Positions 54,949 to 64,000 of a stretch of DNA of 64,000 nt are shown piece by piece (within the stretch, counting starts at the first letter, position 1; every line of letters starts with the position of its first letter). Source of the DNA: Patiria pectinifera. Taxonomy: Eukaryota > Echinodermata > Asteroidea > Valvatida > Asterinidae. The DNA is taken from NCBI GenBank assembly GCA_029964075.1, contig CM057130.1:496001-560000 (forward strand), written 5' to 3'. A program made the position numbers and the translations under genes. Below the pieces are notes generated by a model, which was not told the origin of the DNA, did no database searches, and worked only from the letters and a program-made list of their open reading frames with translations.

Positions 54949-57900
54949 GTAAGTGCTCTGTACCCGAACATTGAGGAATCAAATAAGGGGATTCACAAAA
55001 AGATTGATTTCACCCTTTGGTGCAGTAATCTGTTCATCTAATCCAATTAATCAGTGCACCAAGGGGTAAATGGAGTGCGAACATTATGAGCTTGAAACGA
55101 TAATCAGGCAGCAATTATTTTCTGAACATTTCGCGTGGTTGTTTGAACATACTAAATGAGAAAAAAAAAAAGCTCAGTTAGTTCAGTGATGCAGTATAGC
55201 TTTTAGGCCATCAACCCGGGTGTTTGGTCAGTATCAAATCAGGGCATAAATGTTTATAGTGCGCATGTGCAAGGTATACCGCCCCTAGAGTGGCATTTTG
55301 ATGGACATTTTGAAAAAAAGGTGATAACACCCACAAAGCTGCCACTGTTGCGATGCTCCAACTCTGAAGGTGTATACCTTGCCAAAAATTGCTATGACGA
55401 TTATTCCCCTCATTTGATACCGGTGGCCAAAATATTGGACCGAGGCTGATGGCCTATTTGTAGAAGATACATGGTACGGTATATACAAAAGATAATTTGC
55501 ATGGAGTGATGATATCTTTTTGACTTGCGGTAGGTTTCTTGAACGAAGACTTTTATCCTCTGGTGATGGACATGCAGAGAGGAATAGACCTCGCTAAACG
55601 CATCTTAGTCCGACAGGATGATGAAGATAGTGTAGATCTGTTGCATCTTTTACATGTCTACATTCTTCCAATCATAAAGCTGCGTTCAGAGGACAAGGAA
55701 CATGTAACCAAGGCCCTGACCAATCAGGTAGGTTCATTTATTCTTTAGATTCTGTGTGTGAACTAAAGTAAAAACATGATGTCATCTTTATGAACAGGGT
55801 CCCAAAACCAGAGATAATAATAATAGTGTGTATTCATAAAGTGCACATATCAACCAGTATTGGTGCTACAACATTATTGCCCTGCTCATTGGGCCAATAA
55901 AACATTCCATAACCAATCTCAGCTACCTGGGAACTATAGCTCGATGTTGCCATTTTGGCGCAAAGAGGCTAAATAACTGTTTCTATCCTTACAGTTACCC
56001 ATTTACTCTTGGGTGGGGAAAAGCAATGAGTCGGTATTTCATAGTCCTTAATTCACTACACCGGCACAGCTGCATTCTGCACTACATCGCGTAGTACACG
56101 CTACGCACGCGCCAATCTTCATATACCCGGTACATGTAAAGAGTTGTTTACAACTTTTTTCTCTAGATGGACATACCATAATATAGCTAGAGGTGTGTTT
56201 CGGAAAACTTGAAGGAAAGGTGTTGAACAAAATTTAGGAAATATGAAATTTCAACTGGTTTTGACGTTTGGACCGAAAAAGTTTTGATTTTTTTTTAACA
56301 AAAATGTATTTCCGCTTGGGTAATTATCAGTTTCCAGACTCCAACCGGTCTTAAACATAAACTAGCCAAGCACACATTAATTCCCTTCATCATGTATTTT
56401 GATTGACAGGAACAAACCTTACAAAAACTGAATGTCAAGATAGATGAAATGACCGAGCAACGGAGAATGCTCAAACAGACCATGAGGCAGTGGAGAGAAG
56501 ACATGTGTGAACATTTACAATCGGTATGTCAGTGTTAGAAAACTTCCTGAATACTTGAAAAATCCAACAAGGTGTAGTCAACAGAAATGCCAGTTTTCAG
56601 GCTAATTAGCCAGAATTCAGGTTTTTTCATGTTAACAAACTCAGGCATTCCATCCGTTCACCATGCCAAAAAAAGTCAATCCTCCTGTTGCATGCACAGA
56701 GAAAACAATTGTGCGTGTGATACTCCATGGTAAATGCCATGCTAGCTCAATATACAACTGTATGAAAGAGTTCAAAGTAGACATTCAATGTGTTTAGTGG
56801 TATTGCAATGTGAATATGGTGTATTGGGATTGTTTTGTGCATGCTTGCCTTCTTCCACATCAACTTTGTCAGGTCGTGGAGCAAAAAAACCCCACTGACA
56901 TCCCTGAGTCGGACAATGACATTGCCAATTAACGAAACCAATAATCAGACAAAAACTTTTTTGGCATAAAATGTGAACCTTTTTCTCTTCTTAAAACAAA
57001 AACTCACAAGAAAACTTGCATGACAAGGTGCCAAAGTGTCTAAATTCTGGATTTTAGGTACATGTACCTAAAATCCAGAATTTAGATAAAATACCAATTT
57101 TTTGACAAAGAATGCACTTAACCATATTCCATTTCACTGCCAAATGACTCAAGTGAAATGTCTTGCTGTCCCCTTTAATATGATACCACGTTCGAGGTTG
57201 TGATGCTAGCAGGTTTGAAGATTTCATAAGTCTTCCACTTTTCAGCCATGTCCACTTTGCGTGGAATTTCCGAAAGCATGTTTTAAAAGCATGCATGTAC
57301 TTTTACCTTTTTAGTAAACATATAAATTTGTACTTTTGCTCATAAAGTGTTTCTTTCTATCTATGGTGTTTACTATGTACATGTTGTCCCTTTCATAAAA
57401 ACTCTTGAATATTTTGTAATTTCCTTGGAGAAACCTTATTTTACACAGAGAGCAGTGAAACAAGTATTTTTTTTATGATTCAAAAACAGAGTTTATTTCT
57501 GAAGGATTAATTTGAAAATAACCTACATTTTTTTTTAAATTTATTTTTTAGGAAACTGCAATTGTATCTTGCAACTCCTCATTTCTGAAGCTCCTTTGTG
57601 AACAATTGAAAGCTGATGTGGAATATGGCTACATTTATATTGAGGTAAGAGTGTAAATTAAAACATAAACCCTTGTTTTACAAGGAGTGTGTGTCTTTAC
57701 TATCAGTAGAACACCTATTCTTGTTCCGTAGTTGTGGGGACTTACACTCGTCTGTACGAGGTATTTGTGGGGACCAAAAATGCTGTGGGAACAGCAGAAA
57801 GTCCCCATAACAATAAGAAACTTCCCCATAACGCGGTGTAGGCCTACCCACTACTACATGTACACTGTGTATAATAAACACAGTATGGTCAATTAAAGAT

Positions 57901-60900
57901 TGTCTGGTACCTGTACAGTTGTCATTAGTAGTGATTTTCAGGCAAAGCTCTGTAGGGTTGTCTATAAAGTTTTGAAGCCAGATGGTTTATTTATGTTCAT
58001 TATTGTCAAATGTTCCGTATAGCATCACCTTATAATAATAGCGGACTTCTTTTGTACTTGAAAGTTCCTTTAAAAAAAAATTCAAACCTGTGTCACCACC
58101 AGATGTATATTCATCAAATGTATGGCCTGAGATACCTATCAGAGAAGTACAAACAATACACATCAAGGGATTTTTGGCTGATCAGTTCGGCACTAAATTT
58201 TGTCTATCAGATTTGTGTGCCTTAAACTTAAAGGGTCTGCAAGATGTTTCTCACCCCTAATATCAACACACTACATTTATGTCGGTTGTAATTCTAGAAA
58301 AATTAGATTGTGTGAGACATCTACCTTTTTTTCAGCTGGAGACATGGAAGAAAAAAGTTCAAGAAGCCAAACTGAGAGTTCAAAAGAAAGGAGGAAGACG
58401 CTATGTCGGCCAGCTGAATGCGTGAGTTTAGAAATGTCATAGTTAGACAAGTTATTAGAGATGTGCACAAAGATACAACACTCACAAGTGTATTTTGTAC
58501 ACCAGTCCTTCATTTTTAAAGTTTAAAAATAATTTTAAGTCTTAAGCTGTATAATGCCCAAACTCACGTTAATATGCCGCTGGACATCGCTGTATAAGAT
58601 CAAAGCTGCATGAAAACACGTGGGCCCGTGCGCAGTGCAGCAATGACTGGTTTAAATCCCAATGACAATGAATGAAGGCATGATGAAAATGCGGTAACCA
58701 GTCAATGTAATAGTCGCGCGCAGTGCAATGCACTGCCTGCCGGAATAGACATCGTGAAAATGCCAAGAAAACAACGATTGAGAAGGACGATCTTTGCAAG
58801 CTTATTCACAAAACTTGATCTTTCTTGTCTGTGTATGTATTTCCCGTGTTCATGAATTTATTTTGAGGAAGTTTTACTGGTATGTGAAGTGAAACAATGC
58901 AGCGTGTTTCACCACACACAGTGCATCACAAGTTCAGACGTTGTTAGCCAGTTTCTCGTCGTGACTAGCATTGTGTATATGGTATACTTGACCTGCATTT
59001 TCCATCATTTTTAAGATTATCGACGGCAGATAGTTTCGATAAAACTTAAGGCAAGTTTGTGTCATTTTGAGGCCCCAATTGAAATAGTTCAGGCTGAACA
59101 TTTCATATAATTTTAACGAATCTGAAAGCAAATTTTCAGTTGCTTTATGTGCCGTTTATTAACTCTCCATTTTCCAAGTAAAATCAAGTGATGAACCAAC
59201 TGACAACTGTATTAAAAAATGAAAGCCTAAGCAGTAGTCAAACCTTTTATTAATCTCCATTTAGTTAGTTTTTTAAAACAAATTTTACCTTGTCTTACAA
59301 CTTGAGCACATGTTATTATGCAAAAACTAATAATAATGCAGCCCCTTGAATAAATCCTTATATTCCTGTATATTTGTAGATTTTATTATAGCTCTCCTGG
59401 ATTTTCTTTAAATGAAGGACTGGTACACGTACGATGTTCTAAAACTCAATCTTTATTCATCTACCATTTTATCAATACTTATACTCATATCTGGTTTTTT
59501 TAAAAGAAAACTCAGACTCAAACTCGGACATGAGACTGGTAGAACTCGAATTGAATAACAAATATTGAACTTGAAAGGTTGAATACTCAGAATCTCAGGG
59601 AGAAAACCCAAATACGTTATTTATTCATGTGTTGTCCATTGTTTCATCAAAGTAAAATGGAATTGTTTTATGTCCATCAATGTTAATCATAGTTGTCAAT
59701 ATCAGCCTTGTCATCTCTATCAAAATCAACGTCAATTTTTGTCTGCTGCATGATTCATGTTGTCCAAATTGCCAGCATTGGTCCCCATCATGTGTCTTTT
59801 TTCAACACTTCAAAATCTTACAGCAACAAAAGAGCCAAAAAGTTACATTTAAAAACCTTAAAGTTTGAAAAATTTTGCTAAAAATATATTTGATTACACA
59901 CATATTTTTTTTTACACCCAAGAGGAAAAATTAGGGTAGACAACAAAACAGAAGTAATACTGAAATGAACTGAAGAAGAGATCTCAGCACTGGATAATGA
60001 AAAGTGACTATTTTTCAAGAATTTGTTTTCTTATTTTCTCAAGAATACAATCAGTAGCATAGTCTTGTGTTGTTTTCTTCTGTAGAGCAAAAGTAGGGAG
60101 GGATGCTGTTGAAGAACGCATGGCCAAGTTGATGTACGTTTATAATGCAGGACTAGCGCTTTGTGCGAGTGGAGTGTCGGACGAACAAAAGGTACAATAG
60201 GTTCCGATCATATGACGTCTAAGTACCATGTGACCATCTGGTTTCCATGTGATCAGCTGCCATTGCAGTCGGCAAGCTTTTAGCTGGCAAATACCACGTG
60301 CATTGTAAACTAGACAGTAAGGCTTAGATTTCACGTAACATATCTGCAAATTCTGTATCAAATGGCATAATGGTCACTACCTGTGCCGTGTACCGTGACT
60401 GTTGTCATAAATTGTGCCAACCCAGCACTGGGTGTTGGCTCTGCATTTTTCTCATAGTTTTCATTCATCAGGGCTTTGAAAGCTTGCCTAAATACTACGC
60501 GGTGCGCGAGGTAACCAGATGTAGGCCAAGTCCAGAGAGAGCCCTGTAGCGAGCCTATTCATTGCTTACTGAAGGATAGAGTTATCAGAGATTAATAGAA
60601 AACATTTGGCCCAACAATGAATGTAGCGTTTTGCTCGTCACTGACGTCAGTTGATAAGCGCTGTATGGGACTTGACCCTTTACTTGCCCTTTACTTGACC
60701 TTGTGCAGATATCTTAATCACTTGATCAGCAAGCTTTTTAGAATCAGCCAATTAGAATCTCATACTGCGGTGGTTTTTGCAATCAATATCTTGTAAGATA
60801 CATAAAAAAAAAAAACTAAAACAATGACTGGTTGTTATTGTGTATGTAGGTATCTGGCCAACATGAGGCCTACATGAAGATTCAGGATGAGTGGAAAGGT

Positions 60901-63900
60901 CATGAAAAAGAACGGATCGAACTTGTGCGAAGAAAAGTAAGTATTTGTTTGTATTTTGAGGTGGATGATAGTTAAAGGCTTATATGTTAACAATGCCAGT
61001 ACCCATTCTGAGATTTGTTATGCCTTATTGTGTATTTGAAGTCCTCGATAATGAAATGTTTGCTTTTCTTTTCACTGTCTTCTTGGATATTTCTAAGCAT
61101 TTAAACAAATCCTGCAGTCTATAAAGGGCTCCCTTTTTCCAGTAAAATTCTTTGATAAAATTTGTTTCAAATAAGTTTTAAATTCTCATAGCAGCAATCA
61201 TTATGGTGAAATCACAGATCTGTGCTCTGAGTGTACGAGAGGCTTTGTTTCACACAGAAGAGCAACTTATCCAGGGCAAGCAGACAACAGGTGTTGAGAT
61301 CGGCCCATACGGAATCCAACGACCCACTGATGGTATGTGACCTATGAACTTTGACCTTTCAAACAAATTTCTGGTTGTTTTTCGGGCATGCAAATTTTCC
61401 CTCCCATCAGCTGATTTTGTTAAAATCCCTCTGTATGTCATTAAAAAAAACCTGATAAAATATCTGACACTGCCATGATACAGCCAAATTTGATGCAAAA
61501 TAAAAAAAAATTAAAATATTTCAAAGTCAGATCTTTCATTGTTTATTTTTTAACAGTTCTCGGGAAAACCTCTCTACCTGCAGAATGGGAAACCCTACAA
61601 AGCCAAGTTGCAAAGGTAAATAAGTCATATTTCATTTGTCAAGGATCAGAGTCAACATTCATCAGAGTAAATGAACATTCAGTGGTTGAAATGTCAAACA
61701 AGAATTGTGGCATTTAGCCTGAAAGGAAATCACTTTGCCGCTGCGCTGTGAATTCAGAAGCTGGTGATATGACATATTATGCAAACACTCACAAGAAGCT
61801 ATTTATATTTATTTATTTATTTCTTATTTTAACTGGGTAGCCCATTCAGTGGAATCCACTGTGATGTGAAGAAATTACAGTTTTAGATGTGGGAGGAAAA
61901 CCCCAGAAGAATATTCTGAGGAAAACCCACGGAATCAGGCAGGGACTGAAAACCCAATCCACATATTGGCCCAGGCGGGATTCGAACCCGGGTCACAGCG
62001 GTGGAAGGCGAGGAAAGTACCACTACGCCAACCTGACTCCCCAAATTATATATACATATTTTTCATCTCTGTAAAATTCAAAAGTGAATGATTGATATTT
62101 GATTGTTATCATCAGAGTGTGGAATTGAACACTGTCATACTTAGGCTTCGCAGTGAATTCACCGACTGGATTCATAGTTACATCATCAAAGAGCTGGCTG
62201 ACCCACAATCCAACCCAAGCTGCTCAAAGGTACAAAAAATCACGATTATTGTATCCCGTTGTTATAACTTACAAAAACTTTGAAAGTTAAGATTAAGATA
62301 AGATATGGATAATGAATGTTTCAGGAAAGACTGACTCAAAAATAGTTGTAACCAAAGACAGTGCAACCTAAGGGTATCATGTCTTACTGATCAAATATTG
62401 CATCAAGCTGTTAATTTTAATATTCAGGAATGCACTTTACCAAAGTAGTTTACAATTCTGTGTACTCATTGCTAGATGAGGCTGAAAGTTTTGTATAAGT
62501 TTTTGCCGACATTGGAACTTAAACTAATGATCTCCTGCTTATCAGAGCAGAAAAGTGTAACCCCTGGCTACCAAGATATTGGACAATTTTTCACAGAGTA
62601 ATGAGGATGTTTGGGATGCCAACTCCTTTCTTGTCCCTGTTCCAATAGGGTAAAATTATCTGTAAATCTTCTTTTTTATATATTCGCGATGCTTTCATGA
62701 ATCTTGCAGATTAAAGAGTCGTCCAGTGGTGCACGTCAGAGAACTTCCCCAGACAGCCGCATTCGGCAGAGCAATAGAGAGAAGAAACCCGCTACTCACT
62801 TCAAGGGACTGACCAAGACCCTAAAGCATGAACTACATCATCATTTCAATCAAGTTAGTCTTAGGAAGTTAGATTGTGGGCGTGGTCGCCAAGTGTTGTC
62901 ATTTTCAAGGTACCGGTAGGCTAGTTTCATGGGTAGGCTAGCCAGGAAGATTTATGTTGATAAGCATCCTGTTCAAGAGGAGGAGTAACTAATACAAAAT
63001 GTTCTATTGCAATTTTCAAGTTTCAATTTTCTTTTATTTATCTGAGGAAATAATTGTCATACAAGGCCAATATTATTGTGTTGATTATCCATATCACTGA
63101 TTCATGCTTTAAGCTGCTTTTTCTTTTTCATCACAGGTGGTTTATGAAGTAATTGAAGATCAAACTGCTCTGTCAGAATGCTCCCAGAGAGTCTGGACAT
63201 GTTACGAGAGTTGTTTCTTCTCTTCCCATTATCAGAACATCTTGCGGCTTTATGAGGTACGTAGTTGTAAAGTTGAGTGTTCCTGTCTACAGCCATGCAA
63301 CTTTTCCTCGGATCCGCTGATTTCCTTTTTTCTTACTTCTCATGAATGCAATTACAAATTGAAAAACACTGTACAAAGTCTTGTGTGGTTTGGAGTTGCC
63401 TTGTCTTTTGTAAATTCCCAGTTGCATGCCTGTGTCTAAGATTAGGACATAACTCCTGAGTAGTTTTTTAGTAAAACCATTGACGTATACAAATCTCAAA
63501 CTATCTACCGGTAACACCAATTTTCTCAACCCTGATCTTTGTAAAGAAAGAAGATCCAGTGATTTTAGCAGAATTTTTTTAAAGATTTTAGATTTTCAAA
63601 AATTGACCAAAAGTGATCTCTAATTTGGTTTTGCAGCGAGCCTATGCAGAAGTATCCCAAGAACTTGAGAGCAATCTCCCAACATTCACTTTGCGAGATC
63701 TTTCAGAAAATGACAAGCAGTTTCTGCAGATTATGGGTCTGTATGCTCCGGACTTTCTGTCAGCAATGCTAGAAGATCCTGAGGTCACAGAGGCAGACAC
63801 GGCAGAGGCAGAACAGAGGGCAGAGGTGGAACACGAGGAATTTGAGAAAGAGGATAAGGCCGAGAATAAAGACGACAAGACCAGGGAAAGATTAGAGTCA

Positions 63901-64000
63901 GGGATCAGTATTCAAGGGGATGAGCAAGTCCAAGTTGTACGGAGAAAGAAGGATTCTAGCAAGCAAGGCAGTCGAAGGAAAGGGTCTCACAGAGAGACCC
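54813..64000 (+). CDS. Unidentified multi-exon gene, helical charged protein, 3' end outside window
   Basis: I do not recognise this gene. Firm exons: 55534-55727, 56410-56523, 57552-57644, 58336-58421, 60086-60191, 60850-60936, 61218-61332, 61557-61615, 62116-62229, 62710-62853, 63137-63256 and 63637-64000 (open). All join in phase with good splice sites. The protein starts FLNEDFYPLVMDMQRGIDLA, then has a coiled-coil-like EQTLQKLNVKIDEMTEQRR, a basic ETWKKKVQEAKLRVQKKGG, a conserved-looking block VWTCYESCFFSSHYQNIL + RLYERAYAEV, and an acidic, lysine-rich low-complexity tail. The YESCFF...NILRLYERAY block recalls the helical region before VPS9 domains, but this is a weak impression. No transmembrane segment is seen. 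The 5' end is uncertain (see 54813-54948). Confidence 0.8.
55534..55727 (+). CDS. Unidentified gene, exon
   Basis: Encodes FLNEDFYPLVMDMQRGIDLA, then KRILVRQDDEDSVDLLHLLH and LRSEDKEHVTKAL. Predominantly helical, ends phase 0 at CAG|gtaggt. Confidence 0.75.
55811..56031 (-). mobile_element. Truncated family 1 SINE
   Basis: The reverse complement of the SINE 3' body is visible (ataaagtgcacatatc, ccctgctcattgggc, acccatttactcttgggtgg), but the tRNA-like head is missing. Confidence 0.75.
56130..56395 (+). repeat. Dispersed repeat, copy 2
   Basis: Diverged copy of 53800-54075 ending caagcacacattaattcccttc, placed just upstream of the exon at 56410. Confidence 0.55.
56410..56523 (+). CDS. Unidentified gene, coiled-coil-like exon
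   Basis: 38 codons, EQTLQKLNVKIDEMTEQRRM then LKQTMRQWREDMCEHLQS. The heptad-like spacing of L, V, I and M suggests a coiled coil. Confidence 0.78.
56585..56906. mobile_element. Inverted-repeat element, AGGGATGCC family, copy 2
   Basis: Diverged copy of 31121-31366 in the same orientation, with a longer centre. The end reads ccccactgacatccct, the reverse complement of the family start. Confidence 0.6.
57039..57086. repeat. 48-bp perfect palindrome
   Basis: The sequence tctaaattctggattttaggtaca is followed at once by its exact reverse complement. The centre is gtacatgtac. It lies in the intron 56524-57551 of the unidentified gene. Confidence 0.95.
57552..57644 (+). CDS. Unidentified gene, exon
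   Basis: 31 codons, ETAIVSCNSSFLKLLCEQLK then ADVEYGYIYIE; acceptor ttttttag, donor GAG|gtaaga. Confidence 0.75.
58336..58421 (+). CDS. Unidentified gene, basic helical exon
   Basis: Encodes LETWKKKVQEAKLRVQKKGG and RRYVGQLN, ending in phase 2 at GC|gtgagt; the next exon completes Ala. Confidence 0.75.
58422..60085. other. Intron of the unidentified gene
   Basis: Apart from the dispersed repeat at 58810-59115 and a short GC-rich stretch near 58620-58740, the sequence is AT-rich, and I see no exon. Confidence 0.5.
58810..59115 (+). repeat. Diverged copy of the lectin-spacer dispersed repeat
   Basis: The stretch aacttgatctttcttgtctg, tgtatgtatttcccgtgttca and gactagcattgtgtatatgg is the reverse complement, with changes, of 8460-8100 and the other three array copies. 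Confidence 0.65.
60086..60191 (+). CDS. Unidentified gene, exon
   Basis: Encodes AKVGRDAVEERMAKLMYVYN then AGLALCASGVSDEQK; entry phase 2 agrees with the previous exon. Acceptor ttctgtag, donor AAG|gtacaa. Confidence 0.75.
60850..60936 (+). CDS. Unidentified gene, exon
   Basis: 29 codons, VSGQHEAYMKIQDEWKGHEK then ERIELVRRK; donor AAA|gtaagt. Confidence 0.72.
61218..61332 (+). CDS. Unidentified gene, exon
   Basis: Encodes ICALSVREALFHTEEQLIQG then KQTTGVEIGPYGIQRPTD; exits in phase 1 at GATG|gtatgt. Confidence 0.75.
61557..61615 (+). CDS. Unidentified gene, short exon
   Basis: After the G from the previous exon it reads VLGKTSLPAEWETLQSQVAK; donor AAG|gtaaat. Confidence 0.72.
61800..62045 (-). 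mobile_element. tRNA-derived SINE, family 3
   Basis: In reverse complement it starts ggggagtcaggttggcgtagtgg (box A region), has cgggttcgaatccc (box B) and ends in an (AAAT)n tail, seen here as ttatttatttattt on the left. It lies in the intron before the exon at 62116. Confidence 0.85.
62116..62229 (+). CDS. Unidentified gene, exon
   Basis: 38 codons, SVELNTVILRLRSEFTDWIH then SYIIKELADPQSNPSCSK; donor AAG|gtacaa. Confidence 0.75.
62710..62853 (+). CDS. Unidentified gene, exon
   Basis: 48 codons: a serine/arginine-rich linker (SSSGARQRTSPDSRIRQS), then THFKGLTKTLKHELHHHFNQ. Acceptor atcttgcag, donor CAA|gttagt. Confidence 0.75.
63137..63256 (+). CDS. Unidentified gene, exon
   Basis: 40 codons, VVYEVIEDQTALSECSQRVW then TCYESCFFSSHYQNILRLYE. 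This aromatic- and cysteine-rich segment is the best candidate for a conserved domain. Confidence 0.78.
63637..64000 (+). CDS. Unidentified gene, last exon in window (runs off the edge)
   Basis: Encodes RAYAEVSQELESNLPTFTLR, then FLQIMGLYAPDFLSAML, then a long Glu/Lys/Asp-rich stretch and a basic RRKKDSSKQGSRRKG. Open to position 64000. Confidence 0.78.

Overview
The window is eukaryotic genomic DNA: genes are split by introns with GT/AG boundaries and surrounded by tRNA-derived SINEs, short inverted-repeat transposons and microsatellites. The secreted, expanded C-type lectins and the dense TACATGTA and ACCGGTA palindromes suggest a marine invertebrate deuterostome, most likely an echinoderm such as a sea star. 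That assignment is inference.

Two conventional multi-exon genes lie on the + strand. The first (284-40163) is the 3' two-thirds of INTS10, Integrator complex subunit 10. Twelve phase-consistent exons follow the vertebrate protein to its C-terminus, with a stop at 40161-40163 and AATAAA at 40207. The second (about 53.2 kb to beyond the right edge) is a gene I cannot name. Twelve exons from 55534 to 64000 join in one open frame encoding a charged, helical, partly coiled-coil protein. Its 5' end is ambiguous.

The main feature sits inside one INTS10 intron (2994-34307, 31.3 kb). It is a tandem array of about 26 kb (roughly 4.49-30.49 kb) holding seven same-strand genes for secreted single-domain C-type lectins, called CTL1 to CTL7 here. 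Each is encoded in one uninterrupted ORF. Six are intact and CTL3 is truncated by a 2-bp frameshift just before the last disulfide cysteine. Four units carry a second, decayed 3' fragment of the lectin domain downstream. Two leader types exist, and the ligand-loop motif varies (QPS + WND, RPN + WDD, QPN + WND) on an otherwise nearly invariant scaffold. Offsets between CTL1/CTL5, CTL2/CTL6 and CTL3/CTL7 are all about 17.09 kb, so a block of that size was duplicated, apparently with breakpoints in or near lectin coding sequence.

Layout: 1-3.0 kb, INTS10 exons plus a decayed exon copy and an inserted element; 3.0-4.5 kb, intron with a SINE; 4.5-30.5 kb, lectin array; 30.5-34.3 kb, intron with two inverted-repeat elements; 34.3-40.2 kb, eight INTS10 exons with a retrotransposon relic and a TTAA-flanked element; 40.2-53.2 kb, intergenic, SINE-like and DNA-transposon-like repeats, no convincing gene; 53.2-64.0 kb, the unidentified gene with its own dispersed repeats and a 48-bp perfect palindrome.
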